NCBI GenBank assembly: GCA_027007005.1
Contig: JALTFO010000036.1
Location: 1-32,457, forward strand
Origin: Candidatus Bipolaricaulota bacterium
GTDB lineage: Bacteria; Bipolaricaulota; Bipolaricaulia; UBA7950; UBA9294
Direction: 5' to 3'
Length of the DNA: 32,457 nucleotides
Below are positions 13,042-22,897 of this stretch, in pieces. The position numbers were made by a program, and so were the translations under genes. How positions within the stretch are numbered: position 1 is the first letter of the stretch; each line of letters opens with the position of its first letter. A model generated the notes under the pieces. It was given only the letters and a program-made list of their open reading frames with translations, did not search any database and was not told where the DNA came from.

Positions 13042-15694
13042 TTGACCCTTGCGTGGGCTGCGCTGTGTTACTTCCAGTCTCCGGTTGCACGGTCTCACTC
13101 GGCGTCTGTGTCGCCGGCGGTGTAACTCCCAGCTTTACGAGCATGGCCGTGACCTGCTCGGTCTTGTAATTAGGCGCATCGGAGGCTAGTTTCTGCAGTT
13201 TTGCCTTCGCGTTGTTGTCGTCTCCCTGCGCCAGGTAAAGCTTCCCTAGTTGGAAGAGCGCGTTCAGACCCGTACTTGTGAGCGGCTTGTTCTGCCCGAC
13301 CTGCGTCTGGTTAATGTCGACGATCTTGTTGTACAGGTCGATCTTGTCCGCAGCATCTGAGGCATATTGCAAGCCACGCGTCAGGTAGTCGATTGCCGTA
13401 TCGTACTCGGTTCGCCACTTGTACGCTTCAGCGATCCCACGATAGGCTTCAAGGGAGTCTGGCTTGGCATTAAGGACAGCAGCGTATTGTTTGATGGCTG
13501 CGCTCCACTTGTATTCACCAGAATAGACGGCGGCCAGCTTCAAACGCAGGTCCATGTCATCGGGAACCAGGGAGACCAGTGTCTCACCAAGCTTCTCCTT
13601 TTTCCCTTTATCAAACGTGCGAGCAAAGGCCAGACGATAGTTGCTGATTGCTTCCTCCTTATTTCCCTGCTGCAGGAGTGTTTCGGCGAGGCCAGAGTAG
13701 GCTTCTGCCTTGTACGGTGAGCGCAGTATGACATGCTGGAAGTTCTGCTTTGCGTTCTCCAGGTCACCGCCAGCGAGGTAAGCGTTACCCAGCTTGATGT
13801 ACACATCGAGCGAACCGCCCATCCCGATCGCCTTTGTGTACTGATCGATGGCCTCCTTCTCGTACTGTGCGATCTGATCTTTCAGCTTCTTAAGTGTCGC
13901 ATCCTCGTCCGATGTGCGATCTGTCTTTGCGTCTAGTGCGTCGCGTTTTGAGGTAGCCGCAGCCAATCGCTCATAGGCAACGTCACCAAGACCAATGATC
14001 AGTTTGATATTATTTGGATCCGTCTGGGCGATCTGATCAAGCGTCTTCTGCGCACCATCGACGTCTTTCAGCGCCAGGTATGCTGAGGCAAGCTTCGTCA
14101 AGACGCTGACATCCCCCGCCCGTAACTTGAGGGCAGCCTGGTACTGTTTGACCGCGCGCTTGTAGTCACCGGTCTCCATCGCCATGTCTCCCGAACCGAT
14201 ATATGCGGGGACATAGGTTTTGTCCTTGCTGATCGCCTCTTGGAAGCGCGTGTCCGCCCCCATCGTATCCCCACGTGCGGCGAGGAGCTTCCCGTAAAGA
14301 TATATCGCCGTGGTGTTATCTGGCGCGAGGCTGAGAACGCGCTGCAGGAACTTCTCATCGGTATTTGTGTTCTCCAGGGCTTTCAAGTATGCACTTAACG
14401 CGTTTGCCTTATCGGTAGCAATCTCTTTCGTCAGTTTTGCGATCTGTTCCTTATCAGCAGCGGTCTGATCGGTCTTGTCATCGAGGGTCTTCTTTTGCTG
14501 CTGGGCGGCATTCACCTTCGCTTCGTAAATCCGCCCGATGTAGTAGGGTAGATAAGAATCATCCGATGAGCCCTCATCGAGGATGCGTTGGAACTCGGCT
14601 AATCCCTTGTCTTGGTCTTGCTGCTCGATCATGTACGCGTTCACAAGTGGCAGATTGATAACAATCTGCGCCTGATCATGAATGTTCTTGTACCAGTCGC
14701 TGAACTTCTTGTCCCCCACCTCTTTTACGTAATCGTCGTGCACCTTCGTCTTTACATCGGCAAGGGTCGGGGTGTGTGCATCCTTGTGATCTGTCACCTT
14801 GATGATGTGATAGCCGTACTGGGTCTTAACTGGCTTACTCACTTGGCCAACCTTCAAAGAGAACGCGGCGTCTTCGAATGCCTTGACCATTCGTCCGCGG
14901 CTGAAGAAGCCCAGATCCCCACCCTTGTCCTTGGTGCCGGTATCGATGGAGTACTTCTTAGCTAATGCCGCGAAGTCTGCCCCCTTGTTAAGTTCATCGA
15001 GGACTTTGTTCGCTGTATCGAGGTCCTTCACCAGGATGTGTGAAGCACGGACCTGTTCCGGCTCGTTGTACTTAGAGATGTTTTTCTCAAAATATGCTTC
15101 AAGCTGATCGTCGGTCGGTTCGATATTTCCAACGACTGCGTCATGTAACGCCTTGTCGCGCAGCTGCATCTCCACGCCATCCCGCAATCCCTTCTTGAAT
15201 CCCTCGAGGGTTTTTCCCTGTCCTTGCAGGTAGGTTTTCAGTTGATCTTCCGTGATTTTATTGTTAGTGAGTATATCGTTGTACTGCTTATCGGCCTGTG
15301 CATCGACATCCTTGGACGAAATCTTAATCTTCATCAGCTTTGCCTGTTGCGCGTACAGTGCCTCACGGATCAGCTCTTGCATCGCTTGTCCATTAATCGA
15401 TAGCTGGAAGTAGGCACCGTTTGCACCAGCAAATAAGGAACTTGGATCCTGCCCCATCTGCTGATAGTACTGACGATACTGGTTTGATAGGTTCGTGGAC
15501 GCGTTGTCCAGTTGGCTATGCAGGATTTTCGTCCCGTTCACTGTTGCCACGACGCCCGTCTGATCACCGTTGTTTGATGACTTCTTGAACATCCCGGCCT
15601 GATTGAGACCGATCAACCCAACACCCCCGATGAGGAAGGCTACGACAATAGACCAGATAATCGTCTTCTTATGATGCTCGAAAAAGTTATACAT
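13028..15694 (-). CDS. Membrane-anchored parvulin peptidyl-prolyl isomerase with a long TPR region
   Basis: An 888-residue protein. Residues 11-32 form one membrane anchor, giving an outside-facing protein. Residues 45-210 look like the SurA/PpiD N-terminal chaperone region. Residues 213-302 are a parvulin isomerase domain (VRASHILVK, GGDLGFFSRGRMVKAFEDAAF, TQYGYHIIKV). Residues 340-860 are a chain of TPR-type helix pairs (for example AYIGSGDMAMETGDYKRAVKQYQAALKLR), interrupted by charged Lys/Asp-rich coils. The tail is Thr/Ser/Pro/Gln-rich. PpiD/PrsA proteins help fold exported proteins; a TPR arm on such a protein is uncommon and could dock it to a partner complex. AAAGGAG lies 13 nt before the ATG. 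It begins after a 193-nt gap from rny and overlaps mazG at its end. Confidence 0.85.
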   Translation of the reverse strand: MYNFFEHHKKTIIWSIVVAFLIGGVGLIGLNQAGMFKKSSNNGDQTGVVATVNGTKILHSQLDNASTNLSNQYRQYYQQMGQDPSSLFAGANGAYFQLSINGQAMQELIREALYAQQAKLMKIKISSKDVDAQADKQYNDILTNNKITEDQLKTYLQGQGKTLEGFKKGLRDGVEMQLRDKALHDAVVGNIEPTDDQLEAYFEKNISKYNEPEQVRASHILVKDLDTANKVLDELNKGADFAALAKKYSIDTGTKDKGGDLGFFSRGRMVKAFEDAAFSLKVGQVSKPVKTQYGYHIIKVTDHKDAHTPTLADVKTKVHDDYVKEVGDKKFSDWYKNIHDQAQIVINLPLVNAYMIEQQDQDKGLAEFQRILDEGSSDDSYLPYYIGRIYEAKVNAAQQQKKTLDDKTDQTAADKEQIAKLTKEIATDKANALSAYLKALENTNTDEKFLQRVLSLAPDNTTAIYLYGKLLAARGDTMGADTRFQEAISKDKTYVPAYIGSGDMAMETGDYKRAVKQYQAALKLRAGDVSVLTKLASAYLALKDVDGAQKTLDQIAQTDPNNIKLIIGLGDVAYERLAAATSKRDALDAKTDRTSDEDATLKKLKDQIAQYEKEAIDQYTKAIGMGGSLDVYIKLGNAYLAGGDLENAKQNFQHVILRSPYKAEAYSGLAETLLQQGNKEEAISNYRLAFARTFDKGKKEKLGETLVSLVPDDMDLRLKLAAVYSGEYKWSAAIKQYAAVLNAKPDSLEAYRGIAEAYKWRTEYDTAIDYLTRGLQYASDAADKIDLYNKIVDINQTQVGQNKPLTSTGLNALFQLGKLYLAQGDDNNAKAKLQKLASDAPNYKTEQVTAMLVKLGVTPPATQTPSETVQPETGSNTAQPTQGSSDGS

Positions 15695-15887
15695 CTTCAG
15701 TCACTCACTCCTTTGGGCAGAAACTCAAGTTCTGCAGAATGGTACATGGATCGCTTCGCCCGAACAAGGCAGGAGAACGATCCTACACAAACTCTACACA
15801 TTAGGTGCCTGCAACCGACGGTGGTAAACGCATAGCATGACTTCAACTGCTGTTCTCCTTTGTCCTCCAACATCGTTATTTCCCCTG

Positions 15888-17405
15888 CTACTTCGCGCTC
15901 TCGGTGAATTGGGTCTTCCGAATCACGTTAACCCTGATCTCGCCTGGATAGCTGAGCTCCCCTTCGATTGCGCGCGCAATATCATAGGCCAGTTTTGATG
16001 CTACCTCGTCGCTTGCTCGCTCTGGCTGTACCATCACTCGCACCTCGCGTCCAGCCTGCAATGCGTACGCCTCCTGCACAGCAGGGAATGATCGACATAG
16101 CTCTTCCAACTCGTGCAGACGCTGGATATACCGCTCAAAGGTTTCTTGCCGCGCTCCGGGACGGGCAGCGGAGAGAGTATCAGCAGCCTGAATGAGAACA
16201 TCAAGGACACTCTTTGGCTCAATGTCCTCATGGTGTGAAGCAATCGCGTGCACAACTTCAGGGTCTTCGCCGTAGCGACGAGCCAGATCTGCGCCGATCA
16301 GGGCATGCGGACCATCCACTTCGTGGTCAACAGCTTTACCGATATCATGTAGCAGGCCAGCACGTTTCGCTTTCTGTGCGTTGATTCCTAACTCATCTGC
16401 TAACATCTTAGCGATGGAGCTCACCTCGAGCGAGTGTGCAAGCTGGTTTTGGCCGTAGCTCGTTCGATACTTAAGGCGACCAAGGAGCGCGGCAAGCTCG
16501 GGGTGGAGGTCAATGCCCTGATCAAATGCGGCTTTCTTCCCTTCTTCCTTAATCTTCTCTGCAAGACGCGCTTTCGCCCGCTGCACTTTCTCCTCGATCT
16601 GAGCCGGATGAATGCGCCCATCCTCAATCAAACGACCGAGAGCCATGCGCGCCACCTCGCGCCGCAGCGGATGGAAACAGGAAAGAACGACCATCTCTGG
16701 TGTATCATCGACGAGAAGCTCAACGCCGGTAAGGGCCTCGAAGGTCTTGATGTTTCGCCCTTCACGTCCGATGATCCGGCCCTTAAACTCCTCCGAGGGA
16801 ATGGGGACAGAGCTGGTCGTATGCTCTTCCACGTACTCTGCGGCATATCGCTGCACCGCTGTAGCGATAATCTTTGCTGCACGCTGTTGCGCTTCCTCGC
16901 GCGCCCTTCGTTCAGATTCCTCCACTTTGCGGGAGAAAAATCGCTGCGATTCGCTCTCCACCACGCGTAACAGGTGTTCGCGAGCATCGCTCTGGCTCCA
17001 TCCGGAAACTCGTTCCAACTGCGCCCTCGCTGCGCCCAAGAGCTCGGACCCTTCTTCTTTCAGGTGCTCCACCTCTTCTTCATCCTTGCGCAGTGAATCC
17101 TCTATCTGCTCCAGGTAGTTTGACTTCTTCCCCAGTCTATCCTCTCGTCGGAGGATGCGCTCCTCCATTCGAGAGAATTCCTCCTCGCGGCGTTTGCTAC
17201 GTTCTTCCAGCTCATCCCGCAGCTTCTGAATCTCGCGCTGTCCATCAAGAAGAGTACTTGCCTTCAACCGTTCGGCCTCTTCATGCGCCTGGCGTAGGTA
17301 CTCCTCTTCCTTTCTCCGTCGCGGTACGCTCCCGATAAGATATCCCGCCACAACCCCAGCAATAACACACAATCCTAGTCCTATATATCCTATCAATCCC
17401 ATCAT
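15888..17405 (-). CDS. rny: Ribonuclease Y
   Basis: A 505-residue protein with the full RNase Y layout: an N-terminal membrane helix (residues 3-26), a long charged coiled coil (about 30-190), a KH RNA-binding domain with GRIIGREGRNIKTFEALTGV (near 211-230), and an HD domain with SLEVS, AGLLHDIGKAVDHE (near 347-360) and ASHHEDIEP. It is an endonuclease that starts mRNA decay at the membrane. It begins with ATGATG after AAAGGACGG. It lies 43 nt after the RND/MMPL gene and is probably cotranscribed with nusA, pairing RNA synthesis control with RNA decay. Confidence 0.95.
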   Translation of the reverse strand: MMGLIGYIGLGLCVIAGVVAGYLIGSVPRRRKEEEYLRQAHEEAERLKASTLLDGQREIQKLRDELEERSKRREEEFSRMEERILRREDRLGKKSNYLEQIEDSLRKDEEEVEHLKEEGSELLGAARAQLERVSGWSQSDAREHLLRVVESESQRFFSRKVEESERRAREEAQQRAAKIIATAVQRYAAEYVEEHTTSSVPIPSEEFKGRIIGREGRNIKTFEALTGVELLVDDTPEMVVLSCFHPLRREVARMALGRLIEDGRIHPAQIEEKVQRAKARLAEKIKEEGKKAAFDQGIDLHPELAALLGRLKYRTSYGQNQLAHSLEVSSIAKMLADELGINAQKAKRAGLLHDIGKAVDHEVDGPHALIGADLARRYGEDPEVVHAIASHHEDIEPKSVLDVLIQAADTLSAARPGARQETFERYIQRLHELEELCRSFPAVQEAYALQAGREVRVMVQPERASDEVASKLAYDIARAIEGELSYPGEIRVNVIRKTQFTESAK

Positions 17406-17448
17406 GTTCCGTCCTTTGTACGGTCGTCACTCCCAAAACAACCTCTCA

Positions 17449-20274
17449 TTATACTCGCTTTTCTCCCTCGATATGTAGGAGCGCTGGGAGGAAGATGAGG
17501 CTGAACAGAAGCGTGAACCCCAAACCGAGCAACGCTGACACACCCAGGAAACGCAATCCCGGAGTACGCGCAATCAGCAAGCTAGCAAAGACAAGCATCG
17601 TCGTAAGTGAAGTCACAAGAATCGCTACTGTGGTCATCCGTCCCGCCCGTTCCACTGCTCCATCGGGCGATATTGTCCTCTCCTCCAGGTAGCGGTGGAT
17701 GATGTGAATCCCGTCATCCACACCTATCCCAATTAGCAGCGGGGATATCGTGATGTTGATGAAGTTGAAGTTCACCTGTAACAGGCGCATTCCCCCGAGC
17801 ATCCATATATACCCTAATATCAGCGGAGAAGCAGCCATCAGTGCACGTGTCCATCCACCCATACTGCGCCATAACGCGAGCATGATCATCACTATGGCAA
17901 ATGCTGTCGATACCAGGAAATCACGCCGCATGTAATCCTCAAGCTTACCCGCCACGAGCGGCATGCCGAAGAATCTATCGGAAAACGAAGCGGCGTAGGC
18001 GTTGAACTTCTGCATGTTGCCCTCTTCATAGATTGTACTGACCATGCGTGCCTGAATGATGTAGCTGCCGTCGGGAGCAAGGAAACGCGCTTTTATTCCC
18101 GCAGGGAGAGCCATGACAACATCGCGCAACAACGTCTGTGCAGGAGGAAGACTCTTCACATTAATGAGGTTCTGATTCAGCCTAACCAGTTCCTCCTTGA
18201 GAGTGGAGATGTCCTCCTGCGCCGCGGAAATATCTATCGCATTGAGTCTGTCCTGCACCGTTTTCAGTTGCGTCTGGATTCCATCAGCACTGAGGGCAAG
18301 CTGCGACTGTCCATTCATTGCAGAGACGTACTGCAGAAAGCTAAACTGAGCTAGCAGTGTCCTTATCTGCGTTTGTGCTGATGCCCGATCCCCCAAACTG
18401 CGGTCGATGATGTCCAATTGATTAATGTATGAGGGTATATTCAGGTTGTCTAGCACTTCCTTTTGTTGCTCCAGATTGACTGGTAGGAGGCTCAACGCAG
18501 AGTCTATTCCCTTTACGAGATCGCTCTTCTCCAGGTGGCTAACGATGTTCGAAAGCTCTTTTTCGTCCTTGGCAAAGAACGTGTAGTAATCGCCAATATG
18601 TGTGCTCTTCTCGCCAAACGCTGTCAGCACATTCTGCAGTACCTGCTGGCTCTTCACACGTGGGACCATATCATCACTGGAGAAGATAAAGTGTGTCTGT
18701 GCTGCTTGAAAAGCAATGAAGAAGGTCAAGATGAGCACGATGACGACTATTGCCCGCGCCTTTCCTGTTACAAACTGGAAGAAACGTGTCAGATGCGGCG
18801 CATAGTTGATCACGCTTTCTCGATGGTGAAAGCGAAAGAGAAAGTGGAAGAGCGTGACCAATGACGGGAGAAGGAATAGTGTCGTAGTAAAAGACAGAAC
18901 AACGCCTACGCCAGTAATCGCACCCATATCAAATAGGGCGCGCGAGCGCGAGAGAAGAAGGCCGAGGAAGACGATGGCCGTTGTCAACGCCCCAATGAAC
19001 GATGCTTCTCCCTTCTTCCATACAGTCAAGTACAGCGCACGGTTAAACGAGGTCCCCTTGCTTCGTTCTTCCGCATATCGAGATATTAGATGTATGCTAT
19101 AATCGATTCCCAACCCAAGCACGAGTGCGGGAAGAAAAGTCGTCACCAGATTAAAACCGCCCACGATGAACTTTGCCCACGCCATAGTGAGAACAACACT
19201 CATTAGAAGAGGCACAAGGGCAATAATGCTGTAGAAAACGGATCCGAAGGCCAAGAAGAGTATTACGAGTACCCCAATCGAGGAGATGATGGTACTGCGT
19301 AGCATGTCGGAGTTGATCACCGCGTTTGTCTCTGTATTGAATGCGTATGTCCCAGTCACGCCGACGCTCACTTTGAATTTGTGCAGGTCAACTCGCGATA
19401 GCGCTGCTTGCAATCTTCTCATCACATGTGCGCTGTACGTCACGCCACGTTCAGAAGGGTAGCGAGGGTGTGCATTAATGAGAAGCTTTGTGTAGTCACT
19501 GGAGAAGAAAGGCTCTGGCGTGCGAACAGTCTGCTCTGCTGACGGTGCAAATACCTTCTCGATTTCCCGTACGTCCGCAGTTACCTTGGGAAGGCCGGAC
19601 AGATTGCCAATAGTTGCGATGACCCCGGTATTCAGAGACGCAACTCCATCGAGCTGAGCCTTGACTGCGGCGATCCCATTCTGATCTGATAGGGTAGTAG
19701 CAGCCTCTCTCCCATATAGAGCCTTCGTAAATGAATCATTTATGTTACGGTAAGCACTAGCAAGGTCGGTCTTCAATAGTGGTGCAGTGCGCTCTGACCC
19801 AGAGATCGTCTTTTCAGCGGACTCAACGCTCGCCTCAATCTGGGCAAGCTCATCCTTGTTCAGACGATAGAGAACGAGGTACTGATCCGGGATTTCTGGT
19901 GCAATTTCGTGCGTGTAACTAACACTATCAAACTCCGGATCCCGGTCAAGCTGCATCTTAATCTGTTGCGCAACTGAGAGGAGCGTATCCGTACGCTCTT
20001 TCTTAGTCATGGTGCCCGGAGAATCTAGCGAGACGAGAAGAGCCAAGTAGTCGCTCTGCAACAGCGACTCTTCCGTATGGCGGTAGTTATCAATCAACGG
20101 GTCGTTCTGTGGAAGCAGATCCAGGAACGACCCATGGATAGGAATATTGCGTACGTAGTAGCCAGCAGCCCCCGTAATCAGGATGGACGCTATCACCACC
20201 CACCATGCGTAGCGTCGACTGATACGAAAGACACGGTAAAAGGCCCGTTTCTTGGTCGGTCTCATCCTCACCAT
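17449..20274 (-). CDS. RND/MMPL-family membrane protein
   Basis: A 941-residue protein with the doubled RND layout: one helix near 22-42, a large outside loop, a helix cluster near 325-470, a helix near 505-525, a second large loop, and a final cluster near 785-935. The GxxxD motifs of the proton relay occur in both halves (LGLGIDYSIHLISRYAEE and IGIGVDDGIHIIHRYLEE). The loop regions have Gln/Leu coiled-coil stretches. It fits the MMPL/HpnN-like branch, which moves lipids or hydrophobic compounds in several bacteria; the cargo here is unknown. It starts 10 nt after nusA and precedes rny, an unusual spot for a transporter. ATG at 20274 is used; a second in-frame ATG lies at 20265. Confidence 0.85.
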   Translation of the reverse strand: MVRMRPTKKRAFYRVFRISRRYAWWVVIASILITGAAGYYVRNIPIHGSFLDLLPQNDPLIDNYRHTEESLLQSDYLALLVSLDSPGTMTKKERTDTLLSVAQQIKMQLDRDPEFDSVSYTHEIAPEIPDQYLVLYRLNKDELAQIEASVESAEKTISGSERTAPLLKTDLASAYRNINDSFTKALYGREAATTLSDQNGIAAVKAQLDGVASLNTGVIATIGNLSGLPKVTADVREIEKVFAPSAEQTVRTPEPFFSSDYTKLLINAHPRYPSERGVTYSAHVMRRLQAALSRVDLHKFKVSVGVTGTYAFNTETNAVINSDMLRSTIISSIGVLVILFLAFGSVFYSIIALVPLLMSVVLTMAWAKFIVGGFNLVTTFLPALVLGLGIDYSIHLISRYAEERSKGTSFNRALYLTVWKKGEASFIGALTTAIVFLGLLLSRSRALFDMGAITGVGVVLSFTTTLFLLPSLVTLFHFLFRFHHRESVINYAPHLTRFFQFVTGKARAIVVIVLILTFFIAFQAAQTHFIFSSDDMVPRVKSQQVLQNVLTAFGEKSTHIGDYYTFFAKDEKELSNIVSHLEKSDLVKGIDSALSLLPVNLEQQKEVLDNLNIPSYINQLDIIDRSLGDRASAQTQIRTLLAQFSFLQYVSAMNGQSQLALSADGIQTQLKTVQDRLNAIDISAAQEDISTLKEELVRLNQNLINVKSLPPAQTLLRDVVMALPAGIKARFLAPDGSYIIQARMVSTIYEEGNMQKFNAYAASFSDRFFGMPLVAGKLEDYMRRDFLVSTAFAIVMIMLALWRSMGGWTRALMAASPLILGYIWMLGGMRLLQVNFNFINITISPLLIGIGVDDGIHIIHRYLEERTISPDGAVERAGRMTTVAILVTSLTTMLVFASLLIARTPGLRFLGVSALLGLGFTLLFSLIFLPALLHIEGEKRV

Positions 20275-20284
20275 ACGCGACCGC

Positions 20285-21226
20285 CTAGCTGGCCTCCTCG
20301 CTAGGGCTGGTCACCTCGATGTCGTACCCGACCAGTTTTGCGGTCAGGCGAACATTCTGCCCTCCCTTTCCTATCGCTAGGGAGAGTTCGTCGTCTGGAA
20401 CTATCACCTTGGCTTTGTGGTTCTTCTCATTTAGCTCAACTGAAATGACGGATGCTGGCTCAAGGCCATTCTTGAGAAGCTGTTCTACAGAATCACTCCA
20501 GCGAACGAGATCAATCTTCTCTCCCGAGAGCTCACGCGTTACAACCCGCACGCGTGCGCCCCCAGCTCCCACACATGTCCCAACAGGATCGACGTTTGGG
20601 TCGAGAGACTCAATCGCCACTTTGCTGCGACGCCCAGGCTCACGAGCGATCCTGCGCACTACCAGCGTGCCCTCTTCGATCTCAGGTACCTCCAAGCGCA
20701 GAAGCTGATGCACAAACTCTGGATGGGCACGAGACAAAAGTATGCGCGGGTCACCCTGCGTCCGCTCGACGCTGACAAGATAAGTCCGCAACCGATCGCC
20801 CGCATGATACCTTTCGCCAGGGATTCGCTCCGAGTTGGGCAGGATCGCTTCCGCCTCACCCAGGTTTACCCACACATCCTTGCCCTCGAAGCGATGTATC
20901 GAGCCACTGATGATCTCCCCAACCCGGTTGATGTATAGGTCGTACACAATATCGCGCCTAGTGCGCGTGATTGCTTGACGAATCGCTTCCTCTGCCTTCT
21001 TCGTAGCAATGCGGCCAAATTTAGCTAACTCAATCCGCTCACCGTTGATGGAGATATCACCTGAATGCTGGTCTATCTCCACTTCGACCTCGCTATCGGG
21101 ATCCGAATGATGCTCCTCGCGGTAGGCCGCCGCCAGGCCCTGTCGGATGGCATCGTACAGATCCTCGCGAGGAACTCCCTTCTCTTTTGCCATCTCTTCC
21201 AAGGCTTCTATGAATGCAATATTCAT
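20285..21226 (-). CDS. nusA: Transcription termination/antitermination factor NusA
   Basis: About 313 residues, the short NusA form without the extra C-terminal repeats. It has the N-terminal RNA-polymerase-binding domain (MNIAFIEALEEMAKEKGV onward), an S1 domain near 110-180 (GEIISGSIHRFEGKDVWVNLG), and KH1/KH2 with VDPVGTCVGAGGARVRVV (near 214) and ELSLAIGKGGQNVRLTAKL (near 280). It controls pausing, termination and antitermination. ATG at 21226 is the family start, preceded only by a weak GGGATGAG; the frame runs open further upstream without similarity. It is the first gene of the long minus-strand run. The usual infB neighbour is absent and an MMPL gene follows instead. Confidence 0.93.
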   Translation of the reverse strand: MNIAFIEALEEMAKEKGVPREDLYDAIRQGLAAAYREEHHSDPDSEVEVEIDQHSGDISINGERIELAKFGRIATKKAEEAIRQAITRTRRDIVYDLYINRVGEIISGSIHRFEGKDVWVNLGEAEAILPNSERIPGERYHAGDRLRTYLVSVERTQGDPRILLSRAHPEFVHQLLRLEVPEIEEGTLVVRRIAREPGRRSKVAIESLDPNVDPVGTCVGAGGARVRVVTRELSGEKIDLVRWSDSVEQLLKNGLEPASVISVELNEKNHKAKVIVPDDELSLAIGKGGQNVRLTAKLVGYDIEVTSPSEEAS

Positions 21227-21340
21227 CTCATCCCGAATAAGGCTTCGGTTCACTCTCCTCGTAAAGAAGAACAGCACCCACCGGCAGGCGATCAATCACC
21301 AAGACATCCAGTGCGCTTCCATTCCTCATATGATGCTCGT

Positions 21341-21370
21341 ATTATACGCTACAGCAACATCGGCAAACAA
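21341..21370 (-). promoter_or_regulatory. Putative sigma70-type promoter of the nusA operon
   Basis: On the minus strand TTGTTT (21370-21365) and TATAAT (21346-21341) are 18 nt apart. It lies about 115 nt before the nusA start, in the gap shared with the divergent rluD gene. The perfect -10 supports it; the -35 matches at four of six bases. Confidence 0.55.
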
Positions 21371-21377
21371 TAGGGGT

Positions 21378-22292
21378 ATGATGAGCAATAAAGAATTAAC
21401 AGTGGCAGGAGCCGAAAACGGGCAGCGACTCGATCGCTACTTAGCAGGCAACATGCCCGATATTTCCAGAAGTACCATCCAGCGGCTCATCCGCGCTGGG
21501 CAAGTGACAGTGGGACCAAGCGTGATTACCCAGCCATCACACCGTGTTCGATCTAATCAGACAATCTCCTGTGCACTACCAAAGGAGAAAAGACTCGTTC
21601 CAAAAACAATCCCGCTCGACATCCTGTACGAGGATGATTCGATCGTCGTTGTCAACAAACAGCCCGGACTTGTCGTTCACCCTGGCGCCGGGCAGAATGC
21701 CACCACCTTGGTGGAAGGGCTCCTTGTCAATCGCGATCTACCCGTTGATGGCGACCCAATGCGCCCGGGGATTGTTCATCGCCTAGACAAGGACACAAGT
21801 GGCACAATTCTCGTCGCCAAGACCCCAGAAGCGATGCACGCACTGAAGGGGCAGTTCGCCGCACGCAAGGTGCATAAGCTGTACATCGCCCGAGTAGAAG
21901 GGATTGTAGATGAAGAGGAAGGGATGATAGACGCCCCCATCGGACGCAATCCAGCCAATCCTCGTCGGATGGCGATCAACCCCCAAGGACGAAGCGCTCA
22001 GACAGAATTTCGTGTCCTGGAGAGAAACAACAACTCCAGCCTTCTTATGCTGCACCTGCGCACAGGGCGCACGCATCAGATACGCATCCACATGCATTAC
22101 ATCGGTCACTCGATCATTGGTGATACGCTCTACGGACATGCTAACAAGCGATTGATGTTGCACGCTTGGCGTCTGGGATTTACCCACCCGCAAAGTGGAG
22201 AATACGTATCTTTTACAGCTCCGGTGCCACCTGAATTTACTGTTCCACAGGGTGTTTCACTGGATAACATAGCAAACGATCTTCACTCTTGA
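21378..22292 (+). CDS. rluD: 23S rRNA pseudouridine synthase, RluD family
   Basis: About 304 residues. An S4 RNA-binding domain opens the protein (GQRLDRYLAGNMP...STIQRLIRAGQVTVG, near 14-45). The catalytic domain has the HRLDKDTSGTILVAKT motif with the active-site Asp near residue 138, and RTGRTHQIRIHMHYIGH near 232. It converts selected uridines of 23S rRNA to pseudouridine. The start is ATGATG at 21378/21381 behind AGGGG; the second ATG has the better spacing. It diverges from nusA and overlaps the convergent pgsA-like gene by 10 nt at its 3' end. Confidence 0.92.
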   Translation: MMSNKELTVAGAENGQRLDRYLAGNMPDISRSTIQRLIRAGQVTVGPSVITQPSHRVRSNQTISCALPKEKRLVPKTIPLDILYEDDSIVVVNKQPGLVVHPGAGQNATTLVEGLLVNRDLPVDGDPMRPGIVHRLDKDTSGTILVAKTPEAMHALKGQFAARKVHKLYIARVEGIVDEEEGMIDAPIGRNPANPRRMAINPQGRSAQTEFRVLERNNNSSLLMLHLRTGRTHQIRIHMHYIGHSIIGDTLYGHANKRLMLHAWRLGFTHPQSGEYVSFTAPVPPEFTVPQGVSLDNIANDLHS

Positions 22293-22792
22293 TGAGAGAT
22301 TCTCATGGCTCCAATTAGGTAATCCATCGCTGCAACGTAAGTTGTGCAGACGGCTACATAAAAGAGCGTAGTTCCATAACCCACGTTGGCAAGCATTAAG
22401 CTCATTGCGAGAAAAGTGAGGACAGAAGCAGCTTTTCCCAGTATGCGTGAGCCCTGTACTTTCTTCGCCAAGACGTGAAGAAAGAACGCGCCGATTGCCA
22501 GCGCCACCTGCGGAATGAAGAATAGTACGAGCCACACTAAGGGAATCGTCCCCATAGTCCACAGTAAGACAACAAGCGATGCGTAGAGAGACTTATCCAC
22601 TACTGGATCGAGAACCTTTCCCAGTGCGCTCACCTCATGCCGGTGACGCGCCATCATACCGTCAAGGACGTCACCAGCACTGGCAACAAAGAACAATATC
22701 AGGGCCAGCTCGCGTCTCCCGCCGACGAGGAAGATAATAATCGGAACGATCAGGACCGCACGAGCGAGGGTTATCTTGTTAGCAAGTGACAT
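22283..22792 (-). CDS. CDP-alcohol phosphatidyltransferase (PgsA-like)
   Basis: A 169-residue membrane protein with several hydrophobic helices. The family motif DG-xx-AR-x8-G-xxx-D-xxx-D is complete near residues 44-66 (DGMMARHRHEVSALG followed by KVLDPVVDK). It joins a CDP-diacylglycerol to an alcohol, most often glycerol-3-phosphate to make phosphatidylglycerol phosphate. The exact alcohol cannot be read from sequence. It stands alone on the minus strand, overlaps rluD tail to tail, and diverges from the cDPG-synthetase-like gene. Confidence 0.87.
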   Translation of the reverse strand: MSLANKITLARAVLIVPIIIFLVGGRRELALILFFVASAGDVLDGMMARHRHEVSALGKVLDPVVDKSLYASLVVLLWTMGTIPLVWLVLFFIPQVALAIGAFFLHVLAKKVQGSRILGKAASVLTFLAMSLMLANVGYGTTLFYVAVCTTYVAAMDYLIGAMRISHQE

Positions 22793-22836
22793 GTTACTTC
22801 AATCATAATCGTAATCCCTCCCCTGATACAAGCTGC

Positions 22837-22866
22837 TTGAAGGCTATTCGTACCTCTCGGTATAAT
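22837..22866 (+). promoter_or_regulatory. Sigma70-type promoter of the cDPG-synthetase-like gene
   Basis: TTGAAG (22837-22842) and TATAAT (22861-22866) are 18 nt apart, ending about 31 nt before the ATG at 22898. The -10 is a perfect match to the consensus, and the position fits a short leader. Confidence 0.7.
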
Positions 22867-22897
22867 GCCTTACCTGATGTGTAAAAGGAGTGATGGG

